This document shows, piece after piece, positions 46,117 to 57,128 of a stretch of DNA of 64,000 nucleotides. Origin of the DNA: Colletotrichum lupini (lineage: Eukaryota; Ascomycota; Sordariomycetes; Glomerellales; Glomerellaceae). Numbering within the stretch: the first letter of the stretch is position 1; each line of letters begins with the position of its first letter. The notes below the pieces were generated by a model, which worked only from the letters and a program-made list of their open reading frames with translations, made no database searches and had not been told where the DNA came from. The stretch spans positions 5,208,001-5,272,000 of the forward strand of contig NC_064675.1 of the NCBI RefSeq assembly GCF_023278565.1. The letters run 5' to 3'. The position numbers were made by a program, and so were the translations under genes.

Positions 46117-48839
46117 ATGGCCTCTACCGAGGACGGCGCAGACGCCATGGACATTGAGGTGTCGCCCAAAAACAGGACCTCGGTCGAACACGATATACAC
46201 CAGTCGCTCGGTTCCATCAGCAACTCCGTCGAGTCACTCGAGATGCGCGCCGATCCAGACGCGCAAGCTACCGTCACCGACTTCCTGGATTTTACCGAAT
46301 ACCTTCCTTCCGATATGACGCGATCATTGACTCTGATCGGCAAGCTCGACCAAACATACACCGAAGCGTCAATCAACGTTCACAACCTTACCTCGACCTG
46401 GGGAAAGCTACCCAGCATTCCCGCTGAGGAGCGCCCATCTCCTGTACAGTTACGCGCAGATATTTCCGACAGCCTGAACCATGCGGTCAGCTCTCGGGTT
46501 TACGCGCATGCCGAGGCAGTCCGCATGTCTGAGAACGTCAACCGTCACTATAATCGTGCAAACACGATACTAGCCAAGTTAAAGAACCTGCTGGAAAATT
46601 ATCCGGCAGAAGAACAAAAGAGCCCTGTGGCGACCTCCAAATCTCAGCTTGTCAGAGCGCCGCGGGTGATGCGAAATGGAGATGGCGAGAAGGTTCGAAG
46701 GCCACGGATACCCAGGATTACTGTGCCTGGCGAAGTGCTACCGCCATACGACCAGTTTGTGGCGTACTCGGACGACAGCGACGAGAGCTCTGAAGAGGAA
46801 GATGACGAATCTTTGGGGCGCACGCCAGCTCGGACGACACCAGCACCGCGTATCAAAGTTGTCAAGACCCCCAAGGCGAGGCCACCAAAGACCCCAAAGG
46901 CTGCGTCCTCAGCGCGACCTCCCAAATCTGCTGCGGGCCTGGCTGCTGCGGCAACTCCCGCTGTTGTGCTGCAACCTCCGCCAGAGAACGGCGTGATAGG
47001 AAGCGCGGATGCCCCCTGGTTGCAGTTGACGCCATGGGAACTTGCGAGGCTTAGAAAGCGGATGAAGAAGAATGCAACATGGAGTCCTAGTGATACTATG
47101 ATTTTGCGAGAACTCAAGACGCTCGGCCGTGGCATTGATGCCTACAAGGAGGCAAAAAAGAAGGCTGAAGACGAGGGCAGAGTTTTTGACCAGGTGCCTG
47201 CGGCTCTGGCCCCTGATGCTGAAGCCGGTAACAAACCAATCCCGGAAGGTGCCATTAGCGCCGCTGCGCTTGCGTCCGATGATATCCAGCTGAGCAATCG
47301 GGGCATGAAGCTCAACGAGGCCAAGAAGCTTAAGCGAGAGTCGCTGGCTAAACAGGCTGCAGAAGAGGCGGAAGAATCAGCCAGACAGTTTAGGGAAGCT
47401 GCAAGACTTTTGATGTCTCACGAAGCATCGTCATCATCGGCCGCGAACAACACAAACACCACCACCACCACCACCACCACTACCAACAACAATACTACCA
47501 CGCCTTCTACTGCAAATAATACTACAACCAACACAGCTGCAGAACAGCCGAAAGGCGCAAGCAAAGCGAAGACTCCAGCGAAGCCAAAACCCAACGGCAA
47601 CAAGCGGAAGAGAGATTCTATCCCAGAGGCTGAGGCCGAGAAGCCTGAGCAGCCGCCAGTTGAGACACCAGCGCCTCGTCCCGCTCCAAAGCGCACCAAG
47701 ACGGAGACCCCAGTCCCGCTTCCTCATCTAAGAGCCAGTCTCGCTGCGCAACCTCTAACAGAGTCTACTATACCACCTCCTGTTCTTACACCAGGCGGTA
47801 CTGCGGTCACTCCCAAGATGACAACCCCAGTGCCGATTCCTGTTCCCGGACAAGATGGCTCGGCGACCACAGGCACTGGCCCTGCGGCTGCGAAGCCAGC
47901 GAACACTTCCGCGCCGGCCTCTTCGCCGACTGGTTCGGTTGGGCCCCCGGCGTCAGTCGCAAGCACTGCTCCGGCAAGTATACTGACCAAGCTACCCGCG
48001 GAGACGCCAATACCGCCACCCATCTTGTCCCCCAAGAAGTCCACCACGCCCATCCTTCCTCCGGTCCGTGACTCTGCAGCTCGAAGGGAAACAAGGGGCG
48101 ATATGGCAAAGAAGAATCAGCAGCAACTGGACAACCCCACACCAGTGCCGGCGCCGCAGGTTCCGCAAGCACAGCGCTCGTCATCTGCAGCGCCTTCGAT
48201 CAAACAATCAAGCTCGCGTGCGGCGACACCAGGCACTACACCGGTGCCCGACGGCCAAGGGAGACGTCCTAGCTCGCGAGGAAAAGCTATGAGTCAAGAG
48301 CCACAGCCTTCGCTAGCAACTGACCGACCCCGTCGCGCTAGTACCGCGCGGAATACGCCAGCTCCCGAGCAGCGACAGCAGAGCAAGAGGACTAGAAAGC
48401 CTGTGCCTGGTATCGTCAGCAAGACCAACGCTGGAGGCAGCAGTGCCGTGGGTAAGCGAAAAGCGGCTCCCAAGAAGAAACGCGCTCAGAAAAAGGAAAA
48501 GGGCCAGCCGATCGAGATCGAGTTGGAAGAAGACGACGAAGGTAACCCAATCGACCCGAAAGAGCCACGATACTGCGACTGCAACAGAGTCAGCTTTGGC
48601 GAGATGATTGCGTGCGACAATGAAGTAAGTATCCTTCGTAAAGCTCGAGGTCCAGGATTACGCTGACACTTGTTCTTTTCTGCGTTGAAAAGAATTGCGA
48701 TAAGGAATGGTTCCATCTAGAGTGCATGGGTATGACCCATATTCCTGCGCGGACGACAAAGTGGTACTGCCCCGACTGTCGCCTTCGTCTGAATATTGGG
48801 GAGAAGGGCGAGATTAATGCTAGGGGGGTTAAAGCTTGA
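46117..48839 (+). CDS. ING-family PHD-finger chromatin protein, unusually long
   Basis: Nuclear reader of H3K4 methylation and subunit of histone acetyltransferase or deacetylase complexes. Exons 46117-48624 and 48693-48839 give 884 aa. The N-terminal ING helical domain spans residues about 20-170 (FLDFTEYLPSDMTRSLTLI, GKLDQTYTEASINVHNL, ENVNRHYNRANTILAKLKNL). A long low-complexity middle follows, with basic, Pro-rich segments and an Asn/Thr run encoded by a CAC-type microsatellite. The C-terminal PHD finger is complete (C4HC3): YCDCNRVSFGEMIACDNE, then NCDKEWFHLECMG and WYCPDCRLR, with one intron inside it. An in-frame ATG at 45955 would add 54 residues without ING similarity, so 46117 is preferred. 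A basic tail follows the finger. Which ING subclass (Yng1, Yng2 or Pho23) is unclear. Confidence 0.9.
47457..47481 (+). repeat. (CAC)n microsatellite inside the ING gene
   Basis: A run of about eight CAC/ACC trinucleotides encoding a poly-Thr stretch that continues as Asn/Thr. It lies in the disordered middle of the protein, so length changes would stay in frame. Confidence 0.75.
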
Positions 48840-49753
48840 GATGAGGTCCCAGATGCGAGGCACGGCGTTGAATTTTAGGGAGGCCACTCCGACGGCGTTT
48901 CGGAGGAAATTTTTCTGAGCGAGGAGTGCAGGTTGCCAGGGCTCATGATGGACAAAGAGCCATTGCTGTACATTATTAGTCGTATGTATCAACAGTATAT
49001 GAAAGCTGCACCACGGTGTGGCTGTTACGGCATCTGCGAATCTTCCAGCGACGCGTTATTGACGATTGTGAGGGTATGAGTGTTGTAGATACGAATGTAC
49101 CGACTGCTCACCGCGTACAATATCTTGTGGGTGCTTTGCACATTGTCCTAAACGGCTAGACTTCTAGTGCCATGATCGGGCGACGAGGTGGTTTACACGG
49201 GACCGTTCGGCACATGTGGGGCCGGCGACTCCTCTGTGTCCGGCTTGAGAACCCTTACCCGATGCAACGAGTGGCCGGTGGCTAGTGGCCAGTGCATGAA
49301 ACCGAGTTCTGAAATTCCAAAGATACTGTCGACGGCAGCGCCTTAATCGCGCACAGTTCTGGTTGGGTCCTGATATCCGGGGTTGAGGTATTGAAAGAAT
49401 GGAAAGTCGGAGTGGTTGACGGTGGTCCGTGCGCACGCGCCTTCCTTGTTGGTGATGTGTATCTGAAGCACCCCCGTGCCTGCCTACCTTATCCAGTATG
49501 TTTGCTGTTCTTTTTTTCCATCTCTTTCTTTCTTGCTCCTTTTCATCCAAATGCTTCTGCGAGTCATCCGAACGGTTCATTCATCCCACAGTTCAGCTTG
49601 CGAGTCATTCTCTTGTGATCCCTGAGTGCTATATTCAACGGATGCATGTAGCCAGCCGACTTACACGCGCCTGCGTCGACGTGGTATTCCACGTTTTCAT
49701 ACCTCCAAGCCCTTCTACCATCGATTCCCTCTCGAGATAAGCAGGTCCTGAAG
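48840..49753. other. Intergenic region
   Basis: 900 bp between the ING gene and the nuclease gene, both on the plus strand. No supportable gene. Confidence 0.5.
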
Positions 49754-52119
49754 ATGGGCATCGCTGGGTGCGTTCCAGCTGATTCTTATTCGCGGAAGTT
49801 TGATTTGACAATCGTTTCTACTTGTACTGATCGTAGCTTTTCAGTTTTTGGGAACTCGTTGACCGAGCTGGTGTCGAGAAATCCTTGGCACAATGGGCCA
49901 CTGATCACTTGAAGGAACATAAACGACCACTTCGCATCGCTGTCGATGCAGCCCATTGGCAGTTCAAGAATGTCTCTGACGCCCAGGAAGCCGCTATTCA
50001 ACGACGTTGGTTACCCATTTCAGTCAGCCCCTCATTACTCCATTGATTTGGTTTTCCAATTATGTCTATTCATGTATATTCTGCACCGTTTTTTACTTCC
50101 GCATTTTTGTTTCCCTTTGGAAACCCAAGAGAATCCCGAGGCTGACAATTCCGACTAGAATCACCAGGTTCCCACCCACGAGAGAAGGCCATCCTCGAAC
50201 GTCTGCTGCCGTTGTTGCGGCTCGGTATTCATGTGGTATTTGTCTTCGACGGGGAACAGCGTCCACGAATCAAGCGAGGCTCCAAACGGTATGGTCAACG
50301 AGAGTCAACCACCGCCCTCATAAAGCACACGCTGGATCACATTCTCGTACCTTGGCTCCAGGCACCAGGCGAAGCCGAAGCCGAGTGCGCTTTACTCCAG
50401 CAACAAGGTCTCGTCGATGCAGTCTGGTCTGAGGACGGCGATTGCTTCATGTTCGGCTCCACTATCGTCATTAGAGACCTGCGGGATACCAAGAACCACA
50501 AGTTCAAGGAGCATGCGCGAATCTTCGACATGAGAGAAATCCGTCGCTTGAAGGTTGGCCTTTACAATGATAAAAGTGTCGCCTGTTTCGCTATGCTCAC
50601 TGGCTGCGACTACGCACCCTCCGGACTCTTAGGCTGCGGGTCACGTTTCGCTCAAGAGCTTGTCAAAGACGGCGGCCTTGTCGAGAGCTTCTATCGTATC
50701 CAGACGCTTCCTCAAAGGAATCAATGGCGAACGCGCTTGAGGGATTCTATTGAGAAAATCACCAGCCTGACAGACCTGCACTTCAACAAGGACAAGTCCA
50801 ATATCATGACTTTCCCTGGTCTTGATGCCCTCAAGAATTGTCGTTCGCCCGCAGTGTCCACCTCAGACACACTCAAAAGGCTCCCTTTCCTGCAGGGCGA
50901 GTGGTATGACACCCACACCACGAACAGCCTGGCAACCACGATTCCTTGGATGCAGCAGAACTACTTTTCGAGAATGACCACTATTTGGTGGATCAGGCAG
51001 TTCACACCCATGGTATTGAACCAGAGGCTTCTCAAAGGCGAAGTTCAAGCTCTCGACCTCGTCGCCAAGGTTGCACAAAAACGTAAGGAGAGCCCAACGA
51101 GTTCCATCGAGCTCGATCCCTGTAATGTGTTTCCCGGTATCGAGAATATCTTCATCGAATCCGAGGGAATCCTATCAGTGAACAGATGGCGAAACGAACG
51201 CGAATCCGCGGGCAGTCCGATCCAGAATGGGAAATTTGACATGCTGGATGCAATTCTAGGGCATGGGATGTCCGACGAAGCATACCAGGCGTGGAGGAAG
51301 AAAAAGAGGTCACCTCCGGCAGCCAAGATTCATCCGGCACATTCAGCGCGGGCACCTCCACCTCCTCAGATGAGTCTCGGTAGCCGAGTTCCTTTCATTA
51401 ACAGTTTTGGGGCAAAGGGCGATGTTCTTGAAGACTCAACGGAGCCTTCGAACATCGCCTTTGGTGCTAGTGGCGGAGCTGAAGTCATTTCAGCAGACCT
51501 TCTGAAGCTTCAAGAGCAGATTCTTGCGGAATGCCAGGCCAACAAGATTCGAACTCCCGCTATAGAGCCTCGAGGCTGTAGTCGCATTGGTCAGGGTAAG
51601 TCTCCAACTGGCAGCATACATTCTGAAGGATTGATGTCGCCCTTGCTGGTTCACAAGCCTGTCATACCGGCTACTGCAAGCCCTTCCGTTCGTTCCATAC
51701 CCAAGGCTGCAGCACCAGCATCTCCCGCTGATACCAGGGACAAACGAATGGCAAAGTTCGAAGTCAAACGGCGTGGCAAAGAGACATCGAGAAGTGCGGG
51801 ATATGATGAAAGTATTGCTCTTCGATACGGCAGTGCTTACAGCCTCGACAACGACGATACTCCCTGTGAGTCGGCCTCAGCCAAGAAGAGAAGGCTGGAG
51901 AAAGCCGATGTGGAGGATGTACGAACCGAGGCCCCCGGAGTGAGAGCAAGGCACATGCTTCTTGAGGTTGAGCTGGACTCCTCTCAGGATTCCATTTGGG
52001 CTACCAAGGCGAAAGGAGACGGGCGATGTAAGCCTGCTGTCGTGGGTGATGATACAGGTACCTCCGGAGCGCGGGTGCATGGTGGCGGCACAGTTGACGA
52101 TCCATTCGAGGTCTCGTAA
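49754..52119 (+). CDS. XPG/Rad2-family structure-specific nuclease, GEN1-like
   Basis: Exons 49754-49767, 49845-50005 and 50159-52119 give 711 aa. The first exon is 14 nt, and the spliced start is MGIAGFWELVDRAG, the XPG-N signature that requires the N-terminal glycine after Met. Metal-binding acids are all present: Asp39 in RIAVDAAHW, Asp89 in VFVFDGEQRP, Glu130/132/134 in APGEAEAECALL, Asp151/153 in SEDGDCFMFG and Asp209 in LTGCDYAPSGLLGCG. The last motif (CDY..GLxGCG) and the overall layout favour the GEN1/Yen1 branch over FEN1, Exo1 or Rad2. GEN1 proteins cleave Holliday junctions and 5' flaps. The C-terminal 300 residues are low-complexity with basic clusters and an acidic end. The donor of intron 2 (GTTGGT) is weak. 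Filamentous fungi often carry another GEN1, so this may be a paralogue. Confidence 0.85.
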
Positions 52120-52835
52120 CGGAGTTTTTCATCTCAAACTTTTCTTCTACGGCTCCAACTTGATCCAGCATAGGGCCATGGCGAGCTTATCATCTGATCT
52201 CGAAGGGGGGAATAGGTACGGATGGAATGAGCAACGATATCATGTGCAGTACAAACATTATGACAAGCTAAGCTGCTTGCGCAGAAGTGCTTGCGCAGAA
52301 GAATATCATACTCGAGTTGATGCATTTATATTGCCCTCAAGTATAAAAGCCAAAAGAGCTTGTCGCGTTTTACAAGTAGGGTGAGGTCAACTTTTGAGTC
52401 CGTTTCCGACGGAACTTCCGAGAAACGCAGAGGTGCAATGCTCCCATATCATTACAAATCGAACCCAGCGTTCGCAAGGTAGCTCTAGGCGGGAGAAAAA
52501 CACCGAAACATGGATTTGCAACAAGTTGTAGGTAGGCAATGATATTGCGGTTTCTTTCCCGAGGTAAAGATTCCGAAGCTTTCATCGGGTGCCGTCAGGG
52601 CTTCCGGGCCGAAGACTTGTGGGGTGCGCCCCCCCCGCCGTCCCGCACTTGGGAACGGGGGACGGATATAAACGTCACCTTGCTTCCTCCACGTGCTTGC
52701 AATAGTCCGCTATTCACAATACATTCACTGCCTTCCTTACCTTGCAACAGAGTATTCCTTTGCGAAATATACGCAAACTCTTAAAGGACGGCTACGATTC
52801 CCAACAGTTCGCCAACTAGTAGAAAGGGGACAAGA
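52120..52835. promoter_or_regulatory. Promoter region of the NTF2-like gene, with TATA box
   Basis: A clear TATAAA lies at 52667-52672, 164 bp upstream of the ATG at 52836, after a GC-rich segment with a C run near 52629-52636. The upstream part is the 3' flank of the nuclease gene. Confidence 0.5.
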
Positions 52836-53416
52836 ATGGCCTCCTTTGTTGCCACAGAGGGCGTGGAGCCCCACGACAGCTATTCCAGAATGGAGCCGTT
52901 CTCGGCCGGCGAGACGGCGATGGAGCGGGACCTCCGGCTCCGGATACGGGACTTTTACCGGACCAGCGATAACAAGGACCTGAACGAGCGCTGGATCGAG
53001 TTCTACACGCCGGGTGCCAAAGTGAAGATTGGTCCGGCGGCGGCGGAGAAGCACGAGAGTGAGTTTTGCTACCTACGTAGTACCCAGCATTGTGCTTTGA
53101 GGTACGGGGGATGGCTGACATGTTTTTTGTATTATCAGACCTCCGTCAGCTACGGGCGGACATGTGGAGCTCTGTCGCGGCGAGGAAGCACTGGATCACG
53201 AGTGCGGTCGGCTCCGCTACCGAAAAGGGTGTGCACGTCATGCTCAAGGGGGGAGTTCGGAGGAAGGGGTTGGATGGTGCTGAGAACGTGTTCAGCTGGG
53301 CGGGTAGCGCAGACTGGGTGAAGCAGGATGGGGAGTGGCGGATGGAGGCATATCGAGTTTGGCTCGACCAGTGGGCTCCTATTGAGGGGGAACTACCTTC
53401 GGTGTCAGAGTTTTGA
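52836..53416 (+). CDS. NTF2-like / SnoaL-like domain protein
   Basis: Two exons (52836-53058 and 53139-53416) give 166 aa, the size of a single cone-shaped NTF2-like fold. The N-terminal helices contain AMERDLRLRIRDFYRTSDNK followed by ERWIEFYTPGAKVKIGP, the pattern of SnoaL-like proteins. The second exon has DMWSSVAARKHWITSA, strand segments (EKGVHVMLKGGVRRK) and a terminal DGEWRMEAYRVWLDQWAP. No signal peptide is visible. In fungi such small NTF2-like proteins may be isomerases, dehydratases or have unknown roles; without a close homologue the substrate cannot be named. No biosynthetic cluster partners lie nearby. Confidence 0.82.
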
Positions 53417-56400
53417 AGTGTGACAAATGACGGCGCTGGCTGAAGCGGAAATATCCAGAATTGAGCAGTGTGTCGAATAGCAATGAGAAGTGTATGTGAA
53501 CCGGGGCAATCCAGCCATTGAGATGTGGCAGTCATTCATTGAGCATCGGGCACTTGCCAATTGGCGGCGCAATGCGATTTGTCGCAGCCACCGTGTTTCG
53601 GCGATGGCATTGCTCTGCCCGTCTTGAGCAGCGAGCAGATTGGCCTTGAGATCGTCGATGACGGCAGATTCATCCGGTGATGGCTTCGACCTCAGACCGC
53701 CCCATGCGCTTGCTTGCGCTTCGACGGCGTAGCGGGCGCGGTTGGCCCCGTGCCTTGCATTCATCGCGCGTCGCCTCGTCCAGGCTTCGTCTCGCGTAGC
53801 TACGCCTCATCCGAAGGGGTTGCTTAAGTAATTGGGCCGAGGGTAGCCAGAACCTCAAGTAGGTATTGCCTCAACAGAATCGTGACAAGTTGGCGGCATC
53901 TCAATTCTTGAAACGGCGATGATCGAGGTTCGCAATCCACCCAGTAAAGCTGAAGGCGAGGTTGGGGGAATGAGGAGGGGTATCCAAGGAGAGCCCCTCC
54001 ATACGTCAGCTATGGTGCGTTGTTCTCGTGGTCCACAGTAGAGCTGTGAGTGGCTCGTTCACCTGACGTGGTGCCCCCCGTTCCTCCACCGAGGGGGGTC
54101 AGGTGTCTTTGTCAGTCGGACGGTCTGGCCCTGAGCCGCCGAGTGTGTGGCAGTTCAATGGGGAAGCGGTGCGATAGGACAGACGGATGACCGTCAACGG
54201 GAGGATACGGGATCAGGACGGCATACCGTAGAGGGAAGCCAGGAAGCAGGACCGCAATCCTGGAGGTGTTTGGCGGGAAACGAAGTCGACACCGTTAATT
54301 TAGTCTGGAATCCGTCCATAATTCCACCCCAGGAGGAAGTTTGGTCAAGTTAGTATCGGTTGAGCCTGCGCCGCTTGTCATCAGGCCAAAGCGGGATGAT
54401 GGCATCAGTCACCAGCCCCAGATCGTCACCTTCATCTGCCTGTCGGTTGTTCGTCTTGCCGTCGTCCGTCTTCAAAGTTGCTGGCACAGAGGCAAAGGCA
54501 CGCACAGCCCAGGTGTCAGCAGCTGGCCACCGCTCCAAGGATGGCTTGTTGGGGGTTTGTGATGGGATTTGTGACGGCAGTAGTAGGTATCTGGCCTGCC
54601 AGGCTTGGACATTGTAACTTTTGGCTGGACGTCGCGCCGTTGCCGCCTGCATTTCCGGCCTCGGCAAGAGACTCTGTATGCGTATGCAGAGTTGAGCTTA
54701 GGTAGGCGTTTGAGTGGCTTTGTGGGTGTGTGTACCAAAGTGTATGAGAGAGTGTGTGTGGCAGACATTTCGGAGATTCGGTAGAAAGCAATGGAAGAAA
54801 ATGTGTCAACCTAGTGGTGGACGGATGAGAGGGGTCTCAGACAATATTGAATTCGTAGTTGAACCAGTGTTCCGTTCGTCTGGCATGACAATAGCTTGAT
54901 TTGGTCGCTTCCGTCAGGAATTCTGAGGGTAGATGAACTGATAACGCTACTGCGCGCGTACTCGGTGCCTGCAATCAACTAATTAGTGAAAGAGAGAATA
55001 GACCGGGAGGCGCAAATAAAGGAGGTAATTAAATAAGTTGGAGCTCAGCCAGGCTGGGCTGGGCTGGACTGGACTCAACTCCGGTTGCTGAGGTCCAGTG
55101 TCAAAAAGAGAGAGGAGTGAGCGAGAGCGAGGGCGTGTAAAGTGATCGGAAGTGTGTCTCTCTCTTTGGAGTCTTGAAGGTGTTAGCCCTGCTATCCGCG
55201 CCCGGCGCCCGCTGCAGCCCAGCTTGAGGTGAGGTGTCTTCCATTGTCTTTACGCCCCTGCCATGCTGTTGTAACTGAAAGGTACCTGTTCGTAGGACGT
55301 CGGGACCACGTATCTTCCGCCAGCTGGTACGGTCATGTTCGAGTTCTCCGACAACCAAGAGCTGCGGCGGAGGTACGGAAAGAGACATGACCAGGTACAG
55401 AGCACCGGGGCCCCCCAGCCTGGCAGTCTCAAGAACCAACCAACCCCCCTTGTCCACTGCGAGCTGGTCCAGGATTGGTGCGCTGTACCTATCTGCAGAC
55501 TGCACCAGTATCCGCGGTGCGCGTCCTGCCCGTGATGCGCATCGCAGGTACCTGCCGGGCGAGGTTCAAGCCGAGAGTTACCTCCAGCCTGGAACCTACC
55601 AGCTCGAAGATGCAGTTGCAGAACAGTGCCAATCCAATCGCAGAATCCCACCATATGTCTGTCTCTCTGCTTTCCCCTCCCCCTCTCTGAAGTGCATCCC
55701 AGCAAGTTGTCTGCACTTGACACCCCTGTCATCCTAGTTCAGGTTGCTCCAACAGACTCAATCAGAAGGGGGGGGATGGAGGGGTGGCTTGGAGGGGAGA
55801 CTGGATTGGGGGGCACACCGCGCCGTACTCCGTACTCGGGGGTGATGGAGGCGCGCAATGGAACCTGAACAACTGGGGGGACGGGAGAGAGTGAAAGCAC
55901 TCGAATGCCCCGCTTCCATCCCGCGGGTGGCCAGCAACTGAAGGAAGGCACCTTGCTCGAGGTGCTTCAGATATGGCTTTCACTGCTAGGTAGCAAGCAG
56001 GGTTCTGTTGTGCCTGGGAACGTCGTTGTGACTGAGAATGAGGTGTTGCTGAGTATGAGAGTTGGCAGGCCTCTCGCATACCAAACGAAAGTAACCTGGA
56101 ACCGTTAGAGAGGCCGCCCTGTTACGTGCCCAGGTGGTGCAATGTGCCCGGTGTCTTGTTTGGATAGTGCGCCCGGCTACCGGTACCTACCTTACCTTTA
56201 CCTGAGGTAAGAAATGGAAGGAAGAGGAAGGTCTCCCCTCCGTATCTTATCTTACCTTTAGATGCCGCTGCCGCCGTGGAGGGGGTGGAGGCGGGACAGA
56301 CCACCCACCCCCGCCATCAGCCACGGAGAGAACAGCAGGTCCAAGTCAGGCCGGGGGTACCTAAAGGCACCTAGTGTACTCCGTACCTATGGTAGGTACA

Positions 56401-57128
56401 CAGTAGTACCACCGCACCTCACCTCAACTGGAACTGGAACTGGACCGGCCGGACCTAGGACCTGCCTACCTGACCTCACCTCACTGTCACTCACTCTTCC
56501 CTGTGCTCTCTCCTTCGACTCATCAACACCAACAACTCAAACAACGATCCACGATAGCAGCATTCCCGTGAACACAACAGTCACGTCACGTCCGTCACGA
56601 CCTGTCACGTCTTTCCTCTTCTGTCTTCTTCCATAGATTTTCCTTTGGCCATCCTAGTAATCTCTCTCTTGCTCTCCGCTTTGGCAGTGCCTGCAAAGAA
56701 AGCCGCTCTTTTCCCTTTCTTTACTGCTTCTTCCCTTCGCTTTCACCTCCAACCCGACGTCCATCTTGCTTACCGACCGGTATTCGACTTGTTCCGTCTT
56801 GCTTTGCCTGCCTCTATTTGCCACGCAAACCTGTTCATATTCAAAGCATTTACAAAAAAAATAGCCTGCGGCAGCCTTCGTTATCCGAGGTCACCTGCCG
56901 CCTTTGTCGACCACTTTCGCGCGATTCTCTAATAGACCAACAACTCAACTCTCGTCCTTTACAGCCTTCCAACAACCCTCATACGACGATACCGAGCCAC
57001 GTACCACGACACTTGCATAATCCTCTCGTATCGACTTCATCGTTCCCAAACAAGCGGTACAGCTGGCTTGCGGAAACGCAGGTCCTTGGAGCAGGAGACT
57101 GCTCCAACTGCCGCGCAACACCACTTGA
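53417..57128. other. Gene-poor region (3.7 kb) upstream of the BCAS3-like gene
   Basis: No supportable gene. It has a 5-bp tandem repeat (GGCTG/GACTG units) at 55052-55075, GGAACT-type repeats near 56430, two TACTCCGTA words (55826-55834 and 56377-56385), and many GGTACCT/TACCTTACC words. From about 56,450 onward it is pyrimidine-rich with features of a long 5' untranslated region. Confidence 0.45.
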
